NCBI GenBank assembly: GCA_003194525.1
Contig: NBIV01000005.1
Coordinates: 62,001 to 126,000, forward strand
DNA: 64,000 nucleotides
Reading direction: 5' to 3'
From: Gracilariopsis chorda
Lineage: Eukaryota; Rhodophyta; Florideophyceae; Gracilariales; Gracilariaceae
This document shows positions 22,250-32,049 of this stretch, one piece after another (position 1 is the stretch's first letter; every line of letters begins with the position of its first letter). A program made the position numbers and the translations under genes. The notes below the pieces were generated by a model. The model was not told the DNA's origin. It did no database searches and saw only the letters and a program-made list of their open reading frames with translations.

Positions 22250-25200
22250 ATGGATATCGCTGCCATCCCCAACAAAAGAAAGCATACCACCAAACGCAGT
22301 CCCTCTCCTCCTTCGAAGCGCCATCGTCACTCGTCACCGGAAGGCCCTCGCTTCGGAGAAGAGGAGGACCAAGATGAAGTAGATTTTTTAAATAGGCCAG
22401 GCGCCAAAAAGGAGCTGGTTAATGAGCTTGGATTGCTATCCATTTCCACCGCTTTCGAATCTGCAACCGACGACGCGGAAGCATATCTGCCAGTGTGTTC
22501 AGCACATGAACATATCCAACACATTCTTGACACATATGAAGGAGATGATAGTGGAGATGATGTGAAGGACGGACGTCACGGCGACCATTTGAAGCATCCT
22601 TCTGTTCCATCACTTGATCATGCCTCTCAAGTGAAAGAAACGCAGCAGCAACAAGAACAGCACCCACTACCAACCCAACAAACAGCTTCTGATGCTCCGA
22701 TCCAACCTACTGCCTCTATTCGTGAAAAAAGTGTCTTACGCCAAGCGGTTGCTCCTCCGTGGAAGCAATCTGTGCCCTACAAGCCCCTCTTCTGGCCAGT
22801 TTCTGACCTACACAAAACAGTTGCCTTCAAGAAGCCTTCTGCATCGGAAGACTATCCTCATGAAGGCGACGAACACCTTAATTTACTAGATCTGTCGGAA
22901 AATCTGAAGCTGGGCACACTCTGGACACGCCTTAGAGAGAATCTAATGGCCGACCTTCTCATCGATCACCGATTCGTACCACGATCTCATCAAGTGGAAC
23001 GTGATGATTTTCTCAAGGCGTGTATTCGTCTACGACACATGGTTCATCCAAATCGCCTTTCCGTTTTGTTAGGTACGAGTTCTCGACCACCGCAGTATTG
23101 TGAATTCTTGCTCAATGCTATGTTGGGCTTTTACAATGTACCAGATATTCGACGAAAGATTGATCCGAGAAGCAGGTTTTTCAAAACGCATGTTCACATT
23201 GATGTGTATCATGACGCATTGTACCCCGACAATGACCCCATTATTAAGCGACTTGACAGGTTGCAAAAGCGCGATGAGTCAGCGAAGGGGTCAGATCACG
23301 AAAGACTGGCGGTTTCTGGCCAGTGCGGAGACTCATACCAGGATGAACTTATTCTTCTTTCCGACGATCCCATCGACAGAGAATCTGATCAAGAAGAAAA
23401 CGAAACCCCCAAATTTGTTTCCCAACTACTTCAATATGCAGATTCTGTTGTCGAGGAGTTCGCGGAGTATGCCTCCTACGTTCTTCGATCGTACATGCAC
23501 AGTATCTCGGGTGAAACGTTCTACAATGTGAATGATTTTGCGAAGCACTGCCAGCAACTTGGCATACCTTTCCTGGACGCGCAACGTTCAGATGTGAATC
23601 ATGATGATGGTGATTTGAAGTGGATCAATGAACCCATCTTAGCCGCCACTATTGGAAAGCGGTCGACCATCAAGGAGCCACTACAGCTTTGGAAACATGC
23701 CGTGGACAACTTTTCCGAGCAGAATCTAGCTCGGTGTGCCTTGATACGGACCAATTCGTTATTGGACTGGTTAGAGTATGTGGTCATCCTGAAGAATCCT
23801 AAGAGAAGAATTGAAGACCATTTCATGTATGAACGCCCAGTAGTATGCCTTGCCCCTGTTGCACTGCTGCATTTGTCTGATATCGCTGCGAATTTTGCAC
23901 TTGACGTTCTCCGAACAGCCGTTCGAATTGCTGAAACAGAGCAAGACTGTCAGGCAGCCGAAAAAAACGAAAACGTTGCAGAGGGAGCAAATGGCATCCG
24001 CGTACAAGACAGTGAAGGCCGAAATGAACACCTTAAACCCGACAACGATGATAACGAAGATGAAGACCTAGTGATAGAAATCGGTGATATACACAAAGCT
24101 GCAAGATCCAAGCTAAGAAACACTGCATGCGAAGGGGCTGTAGCAATGCATATTCTGTCCGACGACGTGAAGCATGACAGCAACAAATTCATCGATTTCC
24201 TAAGAACAGAATCACAATGGCCACGACGCAAAATACGCCCGTACACGTCAGCTGAGACCTTCAAACTTTGTTCTCGTTTTCCTGTGGCAGTGGTTTCAAT
24301 CCCACATTCTGCTATCTGTGAGAAACGAGCCATTGTTATGGGTATGACGTATCTGCGCCATAACGACGTATACACGCCAGGGGCTGGGGCTTTCTGGCCA
24401 AGACGAAGGCTCCCTGCATTGCGTAGAAGATTGGAACTTTCCGAAGTTCCATATATTGGGGCCCAGGGCTCTAGAGTCGAAGGAGCAGTGACGGGTGGAA
24501 ATCAAGATAGGGGAGTGTCCGATCCGAGCACGAATGTTGCCAATGGTTTGACCTCGAGAGGAAAGGAAGATCCTTCAACAGCCATTCAGGCGAACTGTAC
24601 TGTCAATAGCGAAAAAATCGTGGGTGCGCGGCCGACGCCGTCTTCTGACAATAACAATGACAATGAAACAACGCCCCAAGGAGGCGTCACCGGGAACGTA
24701 CAAACACAAGTTACAGGGGAGGGCGATTCGCAACAGCAAAGGTCTGCTAAATTCGCTGCGCTACATGAGAAGGGTGCAGCAGAGAACACAGGATCATGTC
24801 CAGGGCAGGATATTCAAGGTAGCACTGCAGCTTATCACTCCGATCTTGCCAAGCGAAGATGGAACACTATGAAGAAAAAGTACACTGAGTTCTTTAACGA
24901 TACTAACGAAGCAAAGAAGTTGCGAGCGCAGTACGCTAACAAAAGTGTTCAACCAAAGGATCTGCACGCAGCAGCAGTGTCAAGAAGCAAGACCGATTCA
25001 GAGAGTGAAGAAGAGGTTGACACGGACATTGGTGACGATGATTACTTGCGCCACTCGAGTTCATCGCTTTGTTACAATCGTTTTCACTGGATTGTTCTTC
25101 ACGCTTTGGGAATCAATATAGGACAACGAACCTCCGTCCACAGACCGCTAACTTATGCGAGTGCAGCAAACTACACAAACTTCCGGCACTTCACATCAAC

Positions 25201-25390
25201 GAAAGCTTTGAGCATCGACAGGGAGGCTCTTTACGAATTAGCAAGTCTAACAGAACTAATTGTCAGGGATGAGGCTGAGATTCTTATGGAGTGTGCGATT
25301 CAGGACGATGGACGACCCTGGATTGATCGTGCTGATGTGGCTCTCGTTCATGCTGTACGCAAGAAGGAATTCCCGTACACTCATGTTTAG
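22250..25390 (+). CDS. Unidentified 1046-aa nuclear protein, possible histone-fold C-terminus
   Basis: Single uninterrupted ORF of 1046 codons from the ATG at 22250, by far the longest host-like ORF here. Residues 9-27 form a basic, Ser/Pro-rich nuclear-localisation-like stretch (KRKHTTKRSPSPPSKRHRH). Residues about 120-150 are Gln/His/Thr-rich. Acidic low-complexity tracts follow (for example DNDDNEDEDLVIEIGD and SESEEEVDTDIGDDD), alternating with apparently folded, aromatic-rich segments. The last 55 residues (ALYELASLTELIVRDEAEILMECA, then RPWIDRADVALVHAVRK) have the helix-loop-helix rhythm and the I-x-x-x-D-V-x-x-A pattern of a histone fold. Together with a HPNRLSVLLGTSS segment this faintly recalls the Pol I factor Rrn5 or a TAF, but I do not recognise the family. 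No transposon signature and no intron are seen. Confidence 0.8.
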   Translation: MDIAAIPNKRKHTTKRSPSPPSKRHRHSSPEGPRFGEEEDQDEVDFLNRPGAKKELVNELGLLSISTAFESATDDAEAYLPVCSAHEHIQHILDTYEGDDSGDDVKDGRHGDHLKHPSVPSLDHASQVKETQQQQEQHPLPTQQTASDAPIQPTASIREKSVLRQAVAPPWKQSVPYKPLFWPVSDLHKTVAFKKPSASEDYPHEGDEHLNLLDLSENLKLGTLWTRLRENLMADLLIDHRFVPRSHQVERDDFLKACIRLRHMVHPNRLSVLLGTSSRPPQYCEFLLNAMLGFYNVPDIRRKIDPRSRFFKTHVHIDVYHDALYPDNDPIIKRLDRLQKRDESAKGSDHERLAVSGQCGDSYQDELILLSDDPIDRESDQEENETPKFVSQLLQYADSVVEEFAEYASYVLRSYMHSISGETFYNVNDFAKHCQQLGIPFLDAQRSDVNHDDGDLKWINEPILAATIGKRSTIKEPLQLWKHAVDNFSEQNLARCALIRTNSLLDWLEYVVILKNPKRRIEDHFMYERPVVCLAPVALLHLSDIAANFALDVLRTAVRIAETEQDCQAAEKNENVAEGANGIRVQDSEGRNEHLKPDNDDNEDEDLVIEIGDIHKAARSKLRNTACEGAVAMHILSDDVKHDSNKFIDFLRTESQWPRRKIRPYTSAETFKLCSRFPVAVVSIPHSAICEKRAIVMGMTYLRHNDVYTPGAGAFWPRRRLPALRRRLELSEVPYIGAQGSRVEGAVTGGNQDRGVSDPSTNVANGLTSRGKEDPSTAIQANCTVNSEKIVGARPTPSSDNNNDNETTPQGGVTGNVQTQVTGEGDSQQQRSAKFAALHEKGAAENTGSCPGQDIQGSTAAYHSDLAKRRWNTMKKKYTEFFNDTNEAKKLRAQYANKSVQPKDLHAAAVSRSKTDSESEEEVDTDIGDDDYLRHSSSSLCYNRFHWIVLHALGINIGQRTSVHRPLTYASAANYTNFRHFTSTKALSIDREALYELASLTELIVRDEAEILMECAIQDDGRPWIDRADVALVHAVRKKEFPYTHV

Positions 25391-25471
25391 CAAGGGCGGG
25401 CACCTTGGTGCAGCTGATATGCACGCGTGTTCTAGGATCGGTATGCGGCACCGTTGGCAGACTAACAACGA
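25391..25471. other. 3' flank of the 1046-codon gene
   Basis: Short spacer between the stop codon and the left arm of the inverted repeat. No clear polyadenylation motif is visible. Confidence 0.3.
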
Positions 25472-25566
25472 GTATTGAATAACTTCATTGCTTTCCAGAG
25501 ATTTGGAACGTCATCGCTTGGCTTTCGGGGCAGAGACTAGCTTATTAGAGCTTATTATACTATGGT

Positions 25567-25959
25567 TTGATCGTGGAAGTCGGTAGGCTAATACGTTCAA
25601 GCAAGAGAAGACGTGAATCGATTTTAAAGAGTGTCCCACAAATGCCGCAGAAGACCATTTCCCAAAGAGAAGCAGAGGTAGCATTGGCGCAACTGGCAGT
25701 TGGTTACACTCCTTGTTTACAACCTTTTGGTTCTTTCCTATTGAAAAGGCGACTGGTGAGCCAATGTAGACCAGGAGTGCTAAATGATGTAGAGCACTGT
25801 GTTCTGCGATGTCCTCTACGAAACTCTTCCAGAAGGTTATGTTTGCCGAATATGCGTGATAGACAAGGGCTGTTCAAGAGATCATCAAGAAATGGCCTGA
25901 AAGAATGCTGGTTTACCTCGAGAGAGAGCGCTACTTTCGCAGCGCCCTGCGCTAAGTAG
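25567..25959 (+). pseudogene. Possible non-LTR retroelement fragment (RNase H / zinc-finger tail)
   Basis: In the 130-codon ORF the segment LAVGYTPCLQPFGSFLLKRR followed by NDVEHCVLRCPLRNSSRR resembles the conserved C-terminal tail after the RT/RNase H of non-LTR elements, where a GPF-type motif is followed by E-x-VEHVLxxCP. The first Cys pair of the usual zinc finger is not recognisable (QCRPGV), and there is no RT domain nearby, so this is a fragment. Its first half lies in the left arm of the inverted repeat. Confidence 0.45.
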
Positions 25960-27553
25960 GAATTAAACTAGTGCACCCGTAAAAGAGAGAGGCCAATACG
26001 GTTCTTCTGCCCTATAGACAAATAACGGCAAACTGCGAAGAATCTTACACATAGCAAGTTGCTATAGATACGCAGCAGTTGTTCCACTACTACAGTACGG
26101 GTTAAGACCGCTAGCCACACAAATTTAATGTGATTTCTATGATAGAAATTCTATCGTGCAAACTGCGTATTGTTTGAACGCCACACATTGGCGTTTTGTA
26201 ATTTTAGCCTTTTAAAGGATACCGGCACCTGCTATGTGTCACAGAAACTCTTTGCGGTCTCTTTTCCTGCATAATAAACCGTGGCTCACCTCCCGGGCCG
26301 AGGTGACCCCCCCCGCTATCTCTTTGGCTGAAAGCGCTGACAGCTCGTGCCCCCTAACCGGAGTAGCGCGGAGAGGGCAGTTTATTTTGGCTGTCCACCA
26401 GTGGTAGCCCTCTTACCGTAGGTACGTGTGGCCAGCAAGCGCTTGTTCCACTGATGGTTCACAATGTTATCACGAGGGCAAACTGGTCCCGATGATAGTG
26501 TTATACGAAGGGTACAAGGGAAAGGGGAATGGATTTCAATCCATTCTTAAAAAGGGTTATGCAAGCATATTCTATCCCCTGGACATAAGGCCTCTCAGTG
26601 CCGAGCTCAGTTCCCGAAGAGAAAGGGTTAAGTTTACCCAGGGCAACTGAGCATTTCAACGAGGGATGTGAATCAATGGCAACTGGGTCGATGGCCCTTT
26701 TACTGAGTCTCTTCTGGTCTGCTATGGGCTCATAAATACGCCATCAAACCTATCTCTTCGCGCCCGTTGGCGCACATCCGACACAGTCCTAATTACGCGA
26801 TCGTTTCCATCGCTGTGTCAGCGCCTATTTCCGACATACACAGTGCTCTGTTGCAAGCATCCTTGCACCCTTTTGTGTGGACGAGTCGTCCGAATGAAAG
26901 GATAACAGTGCAGGAAGAAGTAGTAAGGTTTAACTCTGATCTCGAAGAGTTGCTTTCTTGGGTAGATTGTTCTCGCGCCGTAATAGTATTATTCGCATCA
27001 CACAGTTGTTTTAGACGCTGTTCAAAAATGCCACGATCTCGAGTGCAGCCCTTCGTTGATAACGAAGGCTTCCTTTTGCAAAGGTTTTATTGTGATATCG
27101 GAACTAGGCACACGACGACCCAGAAGCGTATCATATGTGGCCCAGTGAGTGTAGCACGGCTACTGGTGTGTAGTTCGAAGCTACGGTATAGGAGTCATTA
27201 TTATAGGTTGTCGGGGTTCTTAGCAAACCCCTGTGCTACGAGTAATTAATGTATGCGTGTTCGTAAGAGAGAGAGAGAGACCCAGAAGCAACAACACCCA
27301 AAACAGTTATACTGAGATTACATCTGGTTGCGACGTACCTCAATGGCAAAAAAAGCTCCGTCTCTATGGGGATGCGTGCCAAACGAATTGGGTCAGCTCA
27401 CTTTCTTCTCTCGCTGCCACTTGCGGCACGGGGAATAATTGAACAACAATAGCAACAACCGCAACCACAAATACGTCTTACGTCCCGACCAGGACAAGAA
27501 CCAAGCAATGCAGTAAGTGTAAGTTATCAACCGGTCCAAGCTCCATGCACCTC
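25960..27553. other. Loop of the inverted repeat, no gene recognised
   Basis: Contains an ORF of 160 codons (26767-27249, plus) without recognisable domains, a C8 run at 26306 and a short GA-repeat near 27269-27280. Nothing else is supported. Confidence 0.4.
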
Positions 27554-27813
27554 GAACCAAAAGGATGTAAACAAGGAGTGTAACCAACTGCCAGTTGCCC
27601 CAATGCTACCTCTGCTTCCCTTTGGGAAATGGTCTTCTACAGCATTTGTGGGACACTCTTTAGAATTGATTCACCTCTTCTCTTGCTTGAACGCATTAGC
27701 CTACCGACTTCCACGATCAAACTATAGTATAATAAGCTCTAATAAGCTAGCCTGCCCCGAAAGCCAAGCGATGACGTTCCAAATCTCTGGAAAGCAGTGA
27801 AGTTATTCAATAC

Positions 27814-28247
27814 CCGATATACAACATTACCATAAACGTGAACTACAATGGTAGTCCACGTTGATGGTGAGGTCCAGAAACGTGAGGACCAGAGAAGCGA
27901 GCGGAGCTGGTGGTGTCTTTGCTGCCTCTGCTGTTGTGAACGGTAACAACAACCTCCCTTGTGAATAAGAAAAACGTGCTTGTGTCTTCGTATTGTGTCC
28001 GCCCCGACGGCCTGATATCATGTATCAAGCCTTGGTCCTGCCGACAAAGCAGAAATAAGGCATATCGACAACCGCGGCTCATCGTTGCCGCACAATGTGT
28101 GGTGGAAACTACATTTCGATCTTCTTCTCTCCGGACATGAGGTCATCTGCGTTGAGTGAGATACGAAGGGAACCTAACAGCCGAACAGTCTGTAACTATC
28201 CCTGTTGTCAGAGAGTTACCGTCGCGAAGCGATGCTGCTTCTCTTAA
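27814..28247. other. No gene recognised
   Basis: Spacer between the inverted repeat and the MITE. Only short overlapping ORFs are present. Confidence 0.4.
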
Positions 28248-28471
28248 GGCCCTGTCTGCATATGGACATGGACAAAAATCTATCTTGTCCATCGTCCACG
28301 ATTTTGGGGTCGCACAAAGAGCGACCCCACAGAAGAGACGCTTCGGAATCGTTCTACGGTAGAACTTCTACCAGATTTGTTTTTAAATTTTCGGTAAGCA
28401 TGAATTATTTTTAATTATTTTCCCGGTGCAGTGCCAAAAACCCATGTCCATGTCCATATGCAGACAGGGCC
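28248..28471. mobile_element. 224-bp Tourist-like MITE (PIF/Harbinger class)
   Basis: Perfect 27-bp terminal inverted repeats lie at 28248-28274 and 28445-28471, beginning GGCCCTGTCTGCATATGG. They are flanked by a 3-bp direct duplication TAA at 28245-28247 and 28472-28474. GGCCCTG-type termini with a TWA target are diagnostic for PIF/Harbinger. The interior contains a second dyad, GGGGTCGC/GCGACCCC at about 28308-28327. There is no coding capacity, so it depends on a transposase elsewhere. Confidence 0.88.
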
Positions 28472-28862
28472 TAAGTCAGTCTTTCGCAAGAGGTATTACG
28501 GGGCATAACTTGTTTACTCGGTCATTCTACGGTCATAGTCGTGTAACACCAGGATGCATACTCGGTTGCAAATCGCTAGTTCTTCGTTTTCAGAACTACA
28601 GTCGTACAAGACCCTGCAATATTACAAACTCAATTGACTAGAGACTTCACGACAAAACTTGTAATGTAGAAGTGTGCATGAAATCCAAGCAACTTCAGCT
28701 CATTGCACTTGTACATGCGATGAATAGTTCAAAGATCTAGCGATAGATGAAGTGATACAGGCAACAGATTTAACAATCATTGCATTGCGTCCAGACTCAG
28801 GGTACATGCAAACCACAATTGTCAATGCTGCATGGAAAGATACGCCAAGAAGAGGAACGGAG
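28472..28862. other. 3' flank of CDKA, no gene recognised
   Basis: Downstream region of the kinase gene. No domain or RNA structure is recognised. Confidence 0.4.
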
Positions 28863-29891
28863 TCACGTGCCGGGGCGTTTTTCAAATAACGGGCTTCCGT
28901 CTAATGGTTTGAAAGTCTGACGGTCAAGGTCGTCGAAGTAGTAGTGAGACAGTGCTTCTGCAGCAGAAATCCTCTCACGGGGGTCATACGCCAACATTCT
29001 TGCAAGTAGGTCCACTCCATAACGATCGAGGTTACGCACGGTTTCTGCTATGTGCCTTCTGTGCCACTTGGGAAAGTGGCGAGAGTACTCAGGGAGCGAG
29101 GTGACGTCGGACCACATCTCGGGGGTCGGTGTACCCAATGCGTTAAAAATCTTGTGCAGTTGATCAATCTCTGAATCGCCAGGGAAAAGAGGTGTCTTCA
29201 TGACCATCTCTGCAAAGATGCAGCCAATGGACCAAATGTCAACCGGAGTAGAGTACTTTCTGGCGCCCAGAAGTATCTCGGGAGCTCGATACCACAGAGT
29301 AACAACCTCGTGGGTATAATGACGAACTGGAATTCCGAAGGCCCTGGCCAGTCCAAAGTCAGCGAGCTTCAGCATGCCATGCCTATCAATGAGGAGGTTT
29401 TGCGGTTTGAGATCGCGGTGGAGAACGCGTCGTGAATGGCAAAAAGCTATGCCATTGATGAGCTGGTAAAGGTAAGACTTTATCAGCATGGCAGGCATCT
29501 CGTTTACGGAGTCCATGTAGCGCTTGAGATCCTGGTCCAGGTATTCGAAGACGAGGAAGAGCTTCTTGTCGACGTGAACGACATCCTTAAAATCGACAAT
29601 GTTGGGATGGGTTTGCAGCTCCTTCAGTATGGAGATTTCTCGAATCGCGGTGGAAGGCACACCTATTAAGTTTGGTCATGCGCAAGGGGGCGCAATGAAA
29701 GATGGAACCAGTGTGAGAAGGCGAAGGAGCAACGAAATAGGAAGCGAAGCAGAATGAGACATACCTTCATCTTCTTGCTCAAGTCTTATTTTCTTTAAGG
29801 CAATGAGATTTCCTGTACTTAACTCACGACCTTTATACACCACTCCGTAAGTACCCTCACCGATTTTATTGAGCGTTTCATACCGCTCCAT
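28863..29891 (-). CDS. CDKA: Cyclin-dependent kinase, PSTAIRE type (CDKA/CDK1), two exons
   Basis: Ser/Thr kinase driving cell-cycle transitions when bound to a cyclin; acts in nucleus and cytosol. Exon 1 is 29891-29765, exon 2 is 29662-28863; the joined product has 308 codons, the usual CDK1 size. Visible motifs in order: [11 protein letters not shown] (glycine loop with the inhibitory T-Y pair), ALKKIRLE (catalytic Lys), PSTAIRE at residues 45-51 as in animal CDK1, [17 protein letters not shown], the T-loop Thr in [18 protein letters not shown], and [12 protein letters not shown]. All catalytic residues are present. The start at [13 protein letters not shown] fits the family; the ORF is open further upstream (to 30110) without family similarity. 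The gene stands alone among transposons and is the clearest host gene of the window. Confidence 0.96.
29663..29764 (-). other. Phase-1 intron of CDKA
   Basis: A 102-bp intron starts GTATGT and ends TTAATAG, splitting the Gly codon between EDE and VPSTAIRE. Removing it restores the family-conserved sequence exactly. CATGAC, 15-20 bases before the acceptor, could serve as branch site. Confidence 0.93.
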
Positions 29892-30687
29892 TAAGCAGGA
29901 AAGTTTCCGTGTGTGTGCAGAACGCGGAAGCGGATGGTGCGGCGCGACTGAGGCGACAATATATCCCGTCTCCACACAACCGTCTATCCCGCACAGCAAG
30001 ATGCGCGTGTAACCTTGACAATGAGTTGTAGTTATGTCAGGAACAAAAAAAGGTAGACTAGACGTATGGATAACGTTCGGCCTGGGAGTTGGCAGGTAGC
30101 TGCTAACCATTTACCACGTGGTCATAACAGCACCACATCACCGTCGTGATTCCAGGGACAACGGTACCAAAAAGTACGGGCCGATGATCAGTTTACACGG
30201 CGAAGAGTTTCGTTTGGAGTTCCCATATGCCTTTTCTGGGGAGTGTCTTCAAAGCAGCAATTTAGGAGGGTGAGTACGGGAACACCCCGTAGGTCAAAAC
30301 GTCGATTAACTTCAGTAGAAACTTCGGCAAAAAATGATCTCTTTCAGAACCACAGTACTACTGTGCCTTTCGATGAATTTGGAACTCTCGCCAACCTCAA
30401 TTCCGTGTAGCCATCAAAATTTTAGCCAACGAAAGGAAGGCTAGAAAACCTCGGTTCATTCTCTGCTACCCTACGCTGGCTGATAATGAACCGAGGTTTG
30501 TGGGCGGCGGAAGGTGCAGGCAGACTCCGCACTGCTGGAGTGCCGCCTGCCGCTTCTTTCTGTTCTGAATGCATCCAACAGGATACTCGATTACAACACA
30601 TCAACCTTGCAGTGCATACTGTAACAATTGATAGCCCAAGGGCTAACCTTGCTGGGAGTGTTGCCATGTTTCAACAAATTTCTCATA
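29892..30687. other. CDKA 5' flank, no gene recognised
   Basis: Probable promoter side of the kinase. No TATA box or other motif can be assigned with confidence. Confidence 0.4.
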
Positions 30688-30806
30688 TGGTATTAATGAC
30701 AATCATTACCTCACCGGTGAGGTGGATTGCCATTAATACCATTTATGTATTGTGGTGTCAGTACTACCGATGTTATTAACATGTATTATGGTGTCATTAA
30801 TACCAT
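30688..30806. repeat. Palindrome 30688-30741 and related dyad 30788-30806
   Basis: TGGTATTAATG at 30688 and CATTAATACCA at 30731-30741 form the arms of a near-perfect 54-bp palindrome centred on CACCGGTG. A second copy of the arm sequence occurs as the dyad ATGGTGTCATTAATACCAT at 30788-30806. These lie immediately before the tandem hairpin array. Confidence 0.8.
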
Positions 30807-30830
30807 AACAAGGGTGAGAAGGGCCTTCGG

Positions 30831-31085
30831 CCCTACCACTCTTTCCTGCATTTGTTACGTCTGCATTTTGCCTGTAGGAAAGAGTGGTAGGGCCGCCCTA
30901 CCATTCTTTCCTGCATTTGTGACGTTTCCATCCTGCCTGCAGGAAAGAGTGGTAGCGCCGCCCTACCACACTTTCCTGCAGTTGTGATGTCTGCATCTTG
31001 CCTGCAGGAAAGAGTGGTAGGGCCGCCCTACCATTCTTTCCTGCAGTTGTGACGTCTGCATCTTGCCTGCAGGAAAGAGTGATAG
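30831..31085. repeat. Four tandem hairpin units of about 65 bp
   Basis: Four consecutive copies (about 30831-30890, 30894-30955, 30961-31020, 31024-31085). Each consists of an arm CTACCACTCTTTCCTGCA, a loop of about 22 bases containing a GTGACGTCTGCATCTTGCC-like sequence, and the complementary arm TGCAGGAAAGAGTGGTAG. GGCCGCC links the units. The arms co-vary little; unit 2 and unit 4 share the variant CCATTC. No protein is encoded. The array borders the 3' end of Helitron-2 and might be transcribed as a multi-hairpin RNA or extrude cruciforms; neither can be decided from sequence. Confidence 0.9.
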
Positions 31086-31309
31086 GGCCGGAGCTTGAGC
31101 GGTGATAAACATGAGAATTAAACGGTTTGGTTGTCCAAAACGTTTGATTATCATTGTTGCAAAGCGTTGGCCTACCAAAAGGCTCAAAAACTGAACATAA
31201 AGCACGATTTTGGGTGTTGGCGCAGTTTGCGCCAAAACAAAGGAAATGGTGCATTTTACTAATTTTTTGAGGTTTGCAAAGGTCGCGGTCGCACAAATCC
31301 TCAGTTAGG

Positions 31310-31358
31310 TTAGACAAGGAAAAGCGGCCTTCGGCCGCAGGCGGCGCTTCGCGCCGCG
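31310..31358 (-). other. Probable 3' terminus of Helitron-2
   Basis: Reading the minus strand downstream of the helicase stop, two GC-rich hairpins occur (GCGGCGC-GAA-GCGCCGC at 31358-31342 and GCGGCC-GAA-GGCCGC at 31339-31325). Eleven bases follow, then CTAA at 31313-31310. A hairpin about 10 bases before CTRR is the canonical Helitron 3' end. However, about 50 bases beyond CTAA are also shared with two other sites in the window, so the exact border is uncertain. Confidence 0.6.
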
Positions 31359-31422
31359 GCCAAAAGTTTGCATAAGATATCTGCACAAATTTTGGTTTAC
31401 GCATAAATTAAACTATGTCAAA

Positions 31423-32049
31423 CTAATGACCCCCCTCTATAAAGTCTACAGCTTCTTGGAGAACAGTTTTTTTGATGCTCACCGGCATTGGATGGAGATC
31501 CTGCGCATTTCGAGACGTCTCGTCTCCACTATGCAGCAAAAACACATCATCAGATGTTCTGACACGCGAAAGTCCAACATAGACCTGACCCGGCGAAAAA
31601 AAGTTTGTTCGAAATTCAATTATCATTTTTTTCAGCATTTGTCTATGCGCTTTATGCACAGTTGCTGTAAATGCCAATCTGATTGGAAACTGTCGACGTT
31701 TGATTTTCACATCTGCAACCTCGAAAACAAAGTCAATAAGGTGCAGTAAAAAGCTTTGCTGAATTTCCCCATGTTCATCAATGCCCGAAAGTCAAATCAC
31801 TCTGCGAGAAATGCTGGTAACGATAAACATCTTTCCATTCAGCGAGTGCGGATGAAGTACATTTCGAATCACCATAACAGGAACACCCAAATTCAGTTTC
31901 AAATGGTGGTGCGGGACTCCAGTTGGAGCTTAATTATACGTCAGTTCAGGTCCAATGATACTATTTGTGTGAAAGTTTTCAGCGGTTGGCCCTCGGTTGG
32001 GAACGATCGTCGTTGCAGACTTCAAGTCAACCATCCTTCCTGGGAAATA
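31423..32049 (-). pseudogene. Helitron-2 helicase, C-terminal part beyond the Gypsy-2 insertion
   Basis: Continuation of the gene at 43479-47663 after the nested retrotransposon. From the junction (codons for YFPGRMVDLKSATT) the frame matches the Helitron-3 helicase (LLSATTVQPDRG). The clear part is 31710-31423: RRQFPIRLAFTATVHKA (motif VI region), GQVYVGLSRVRTSDDVFLLH, and a stop at 31423. One or more breaks occur around 31750-31900. The gene was thus split into two pieces 11.4 kb apart. Confidence 0.9.

Larger units (their letters stand above)
25472..27813. repeat. Inverted repeat: arms 25472-25733 and 27554-27813
   Basis: The reverse complement of the left arm matches the right arm over about 260 bases with roughly 90 percent identity by eye. 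Anchors are GTATTGAATAACTTCA against TGAAGTTATTCAATAC at the outer ends, and GGAGTGTAACCAACTGCCAG within the right arm. The loop is 1.8 kb. No convincing target duplication lies outside the arms. The left arm runs into a retroelement-like coding remnant, whereas the right arm stops before it. An inverted duplication of a repeat fragment is therefore as likely as a transposon with long terminal inverted repeats. Confidence 0.85.

Noticed and set aside
26270-26380. GC-rich segment considered as a structural RNA or second tRNA
   Set aside because: No cloverleaf, 5S box pattern or other recognisable RNA fold could be drawn.
26767-27249. 160-codon ORF in the loop of the inverted repeat
   Set aside because: No domain, no supporting context, and length compatible with chance.
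30831-31085. Regular repeats that look superficially like a CRISPR array
   Set aside because: The segments between repeats are themselves nearly identical, the units are hairpins in tandem, and the DNA is eukaryotic.
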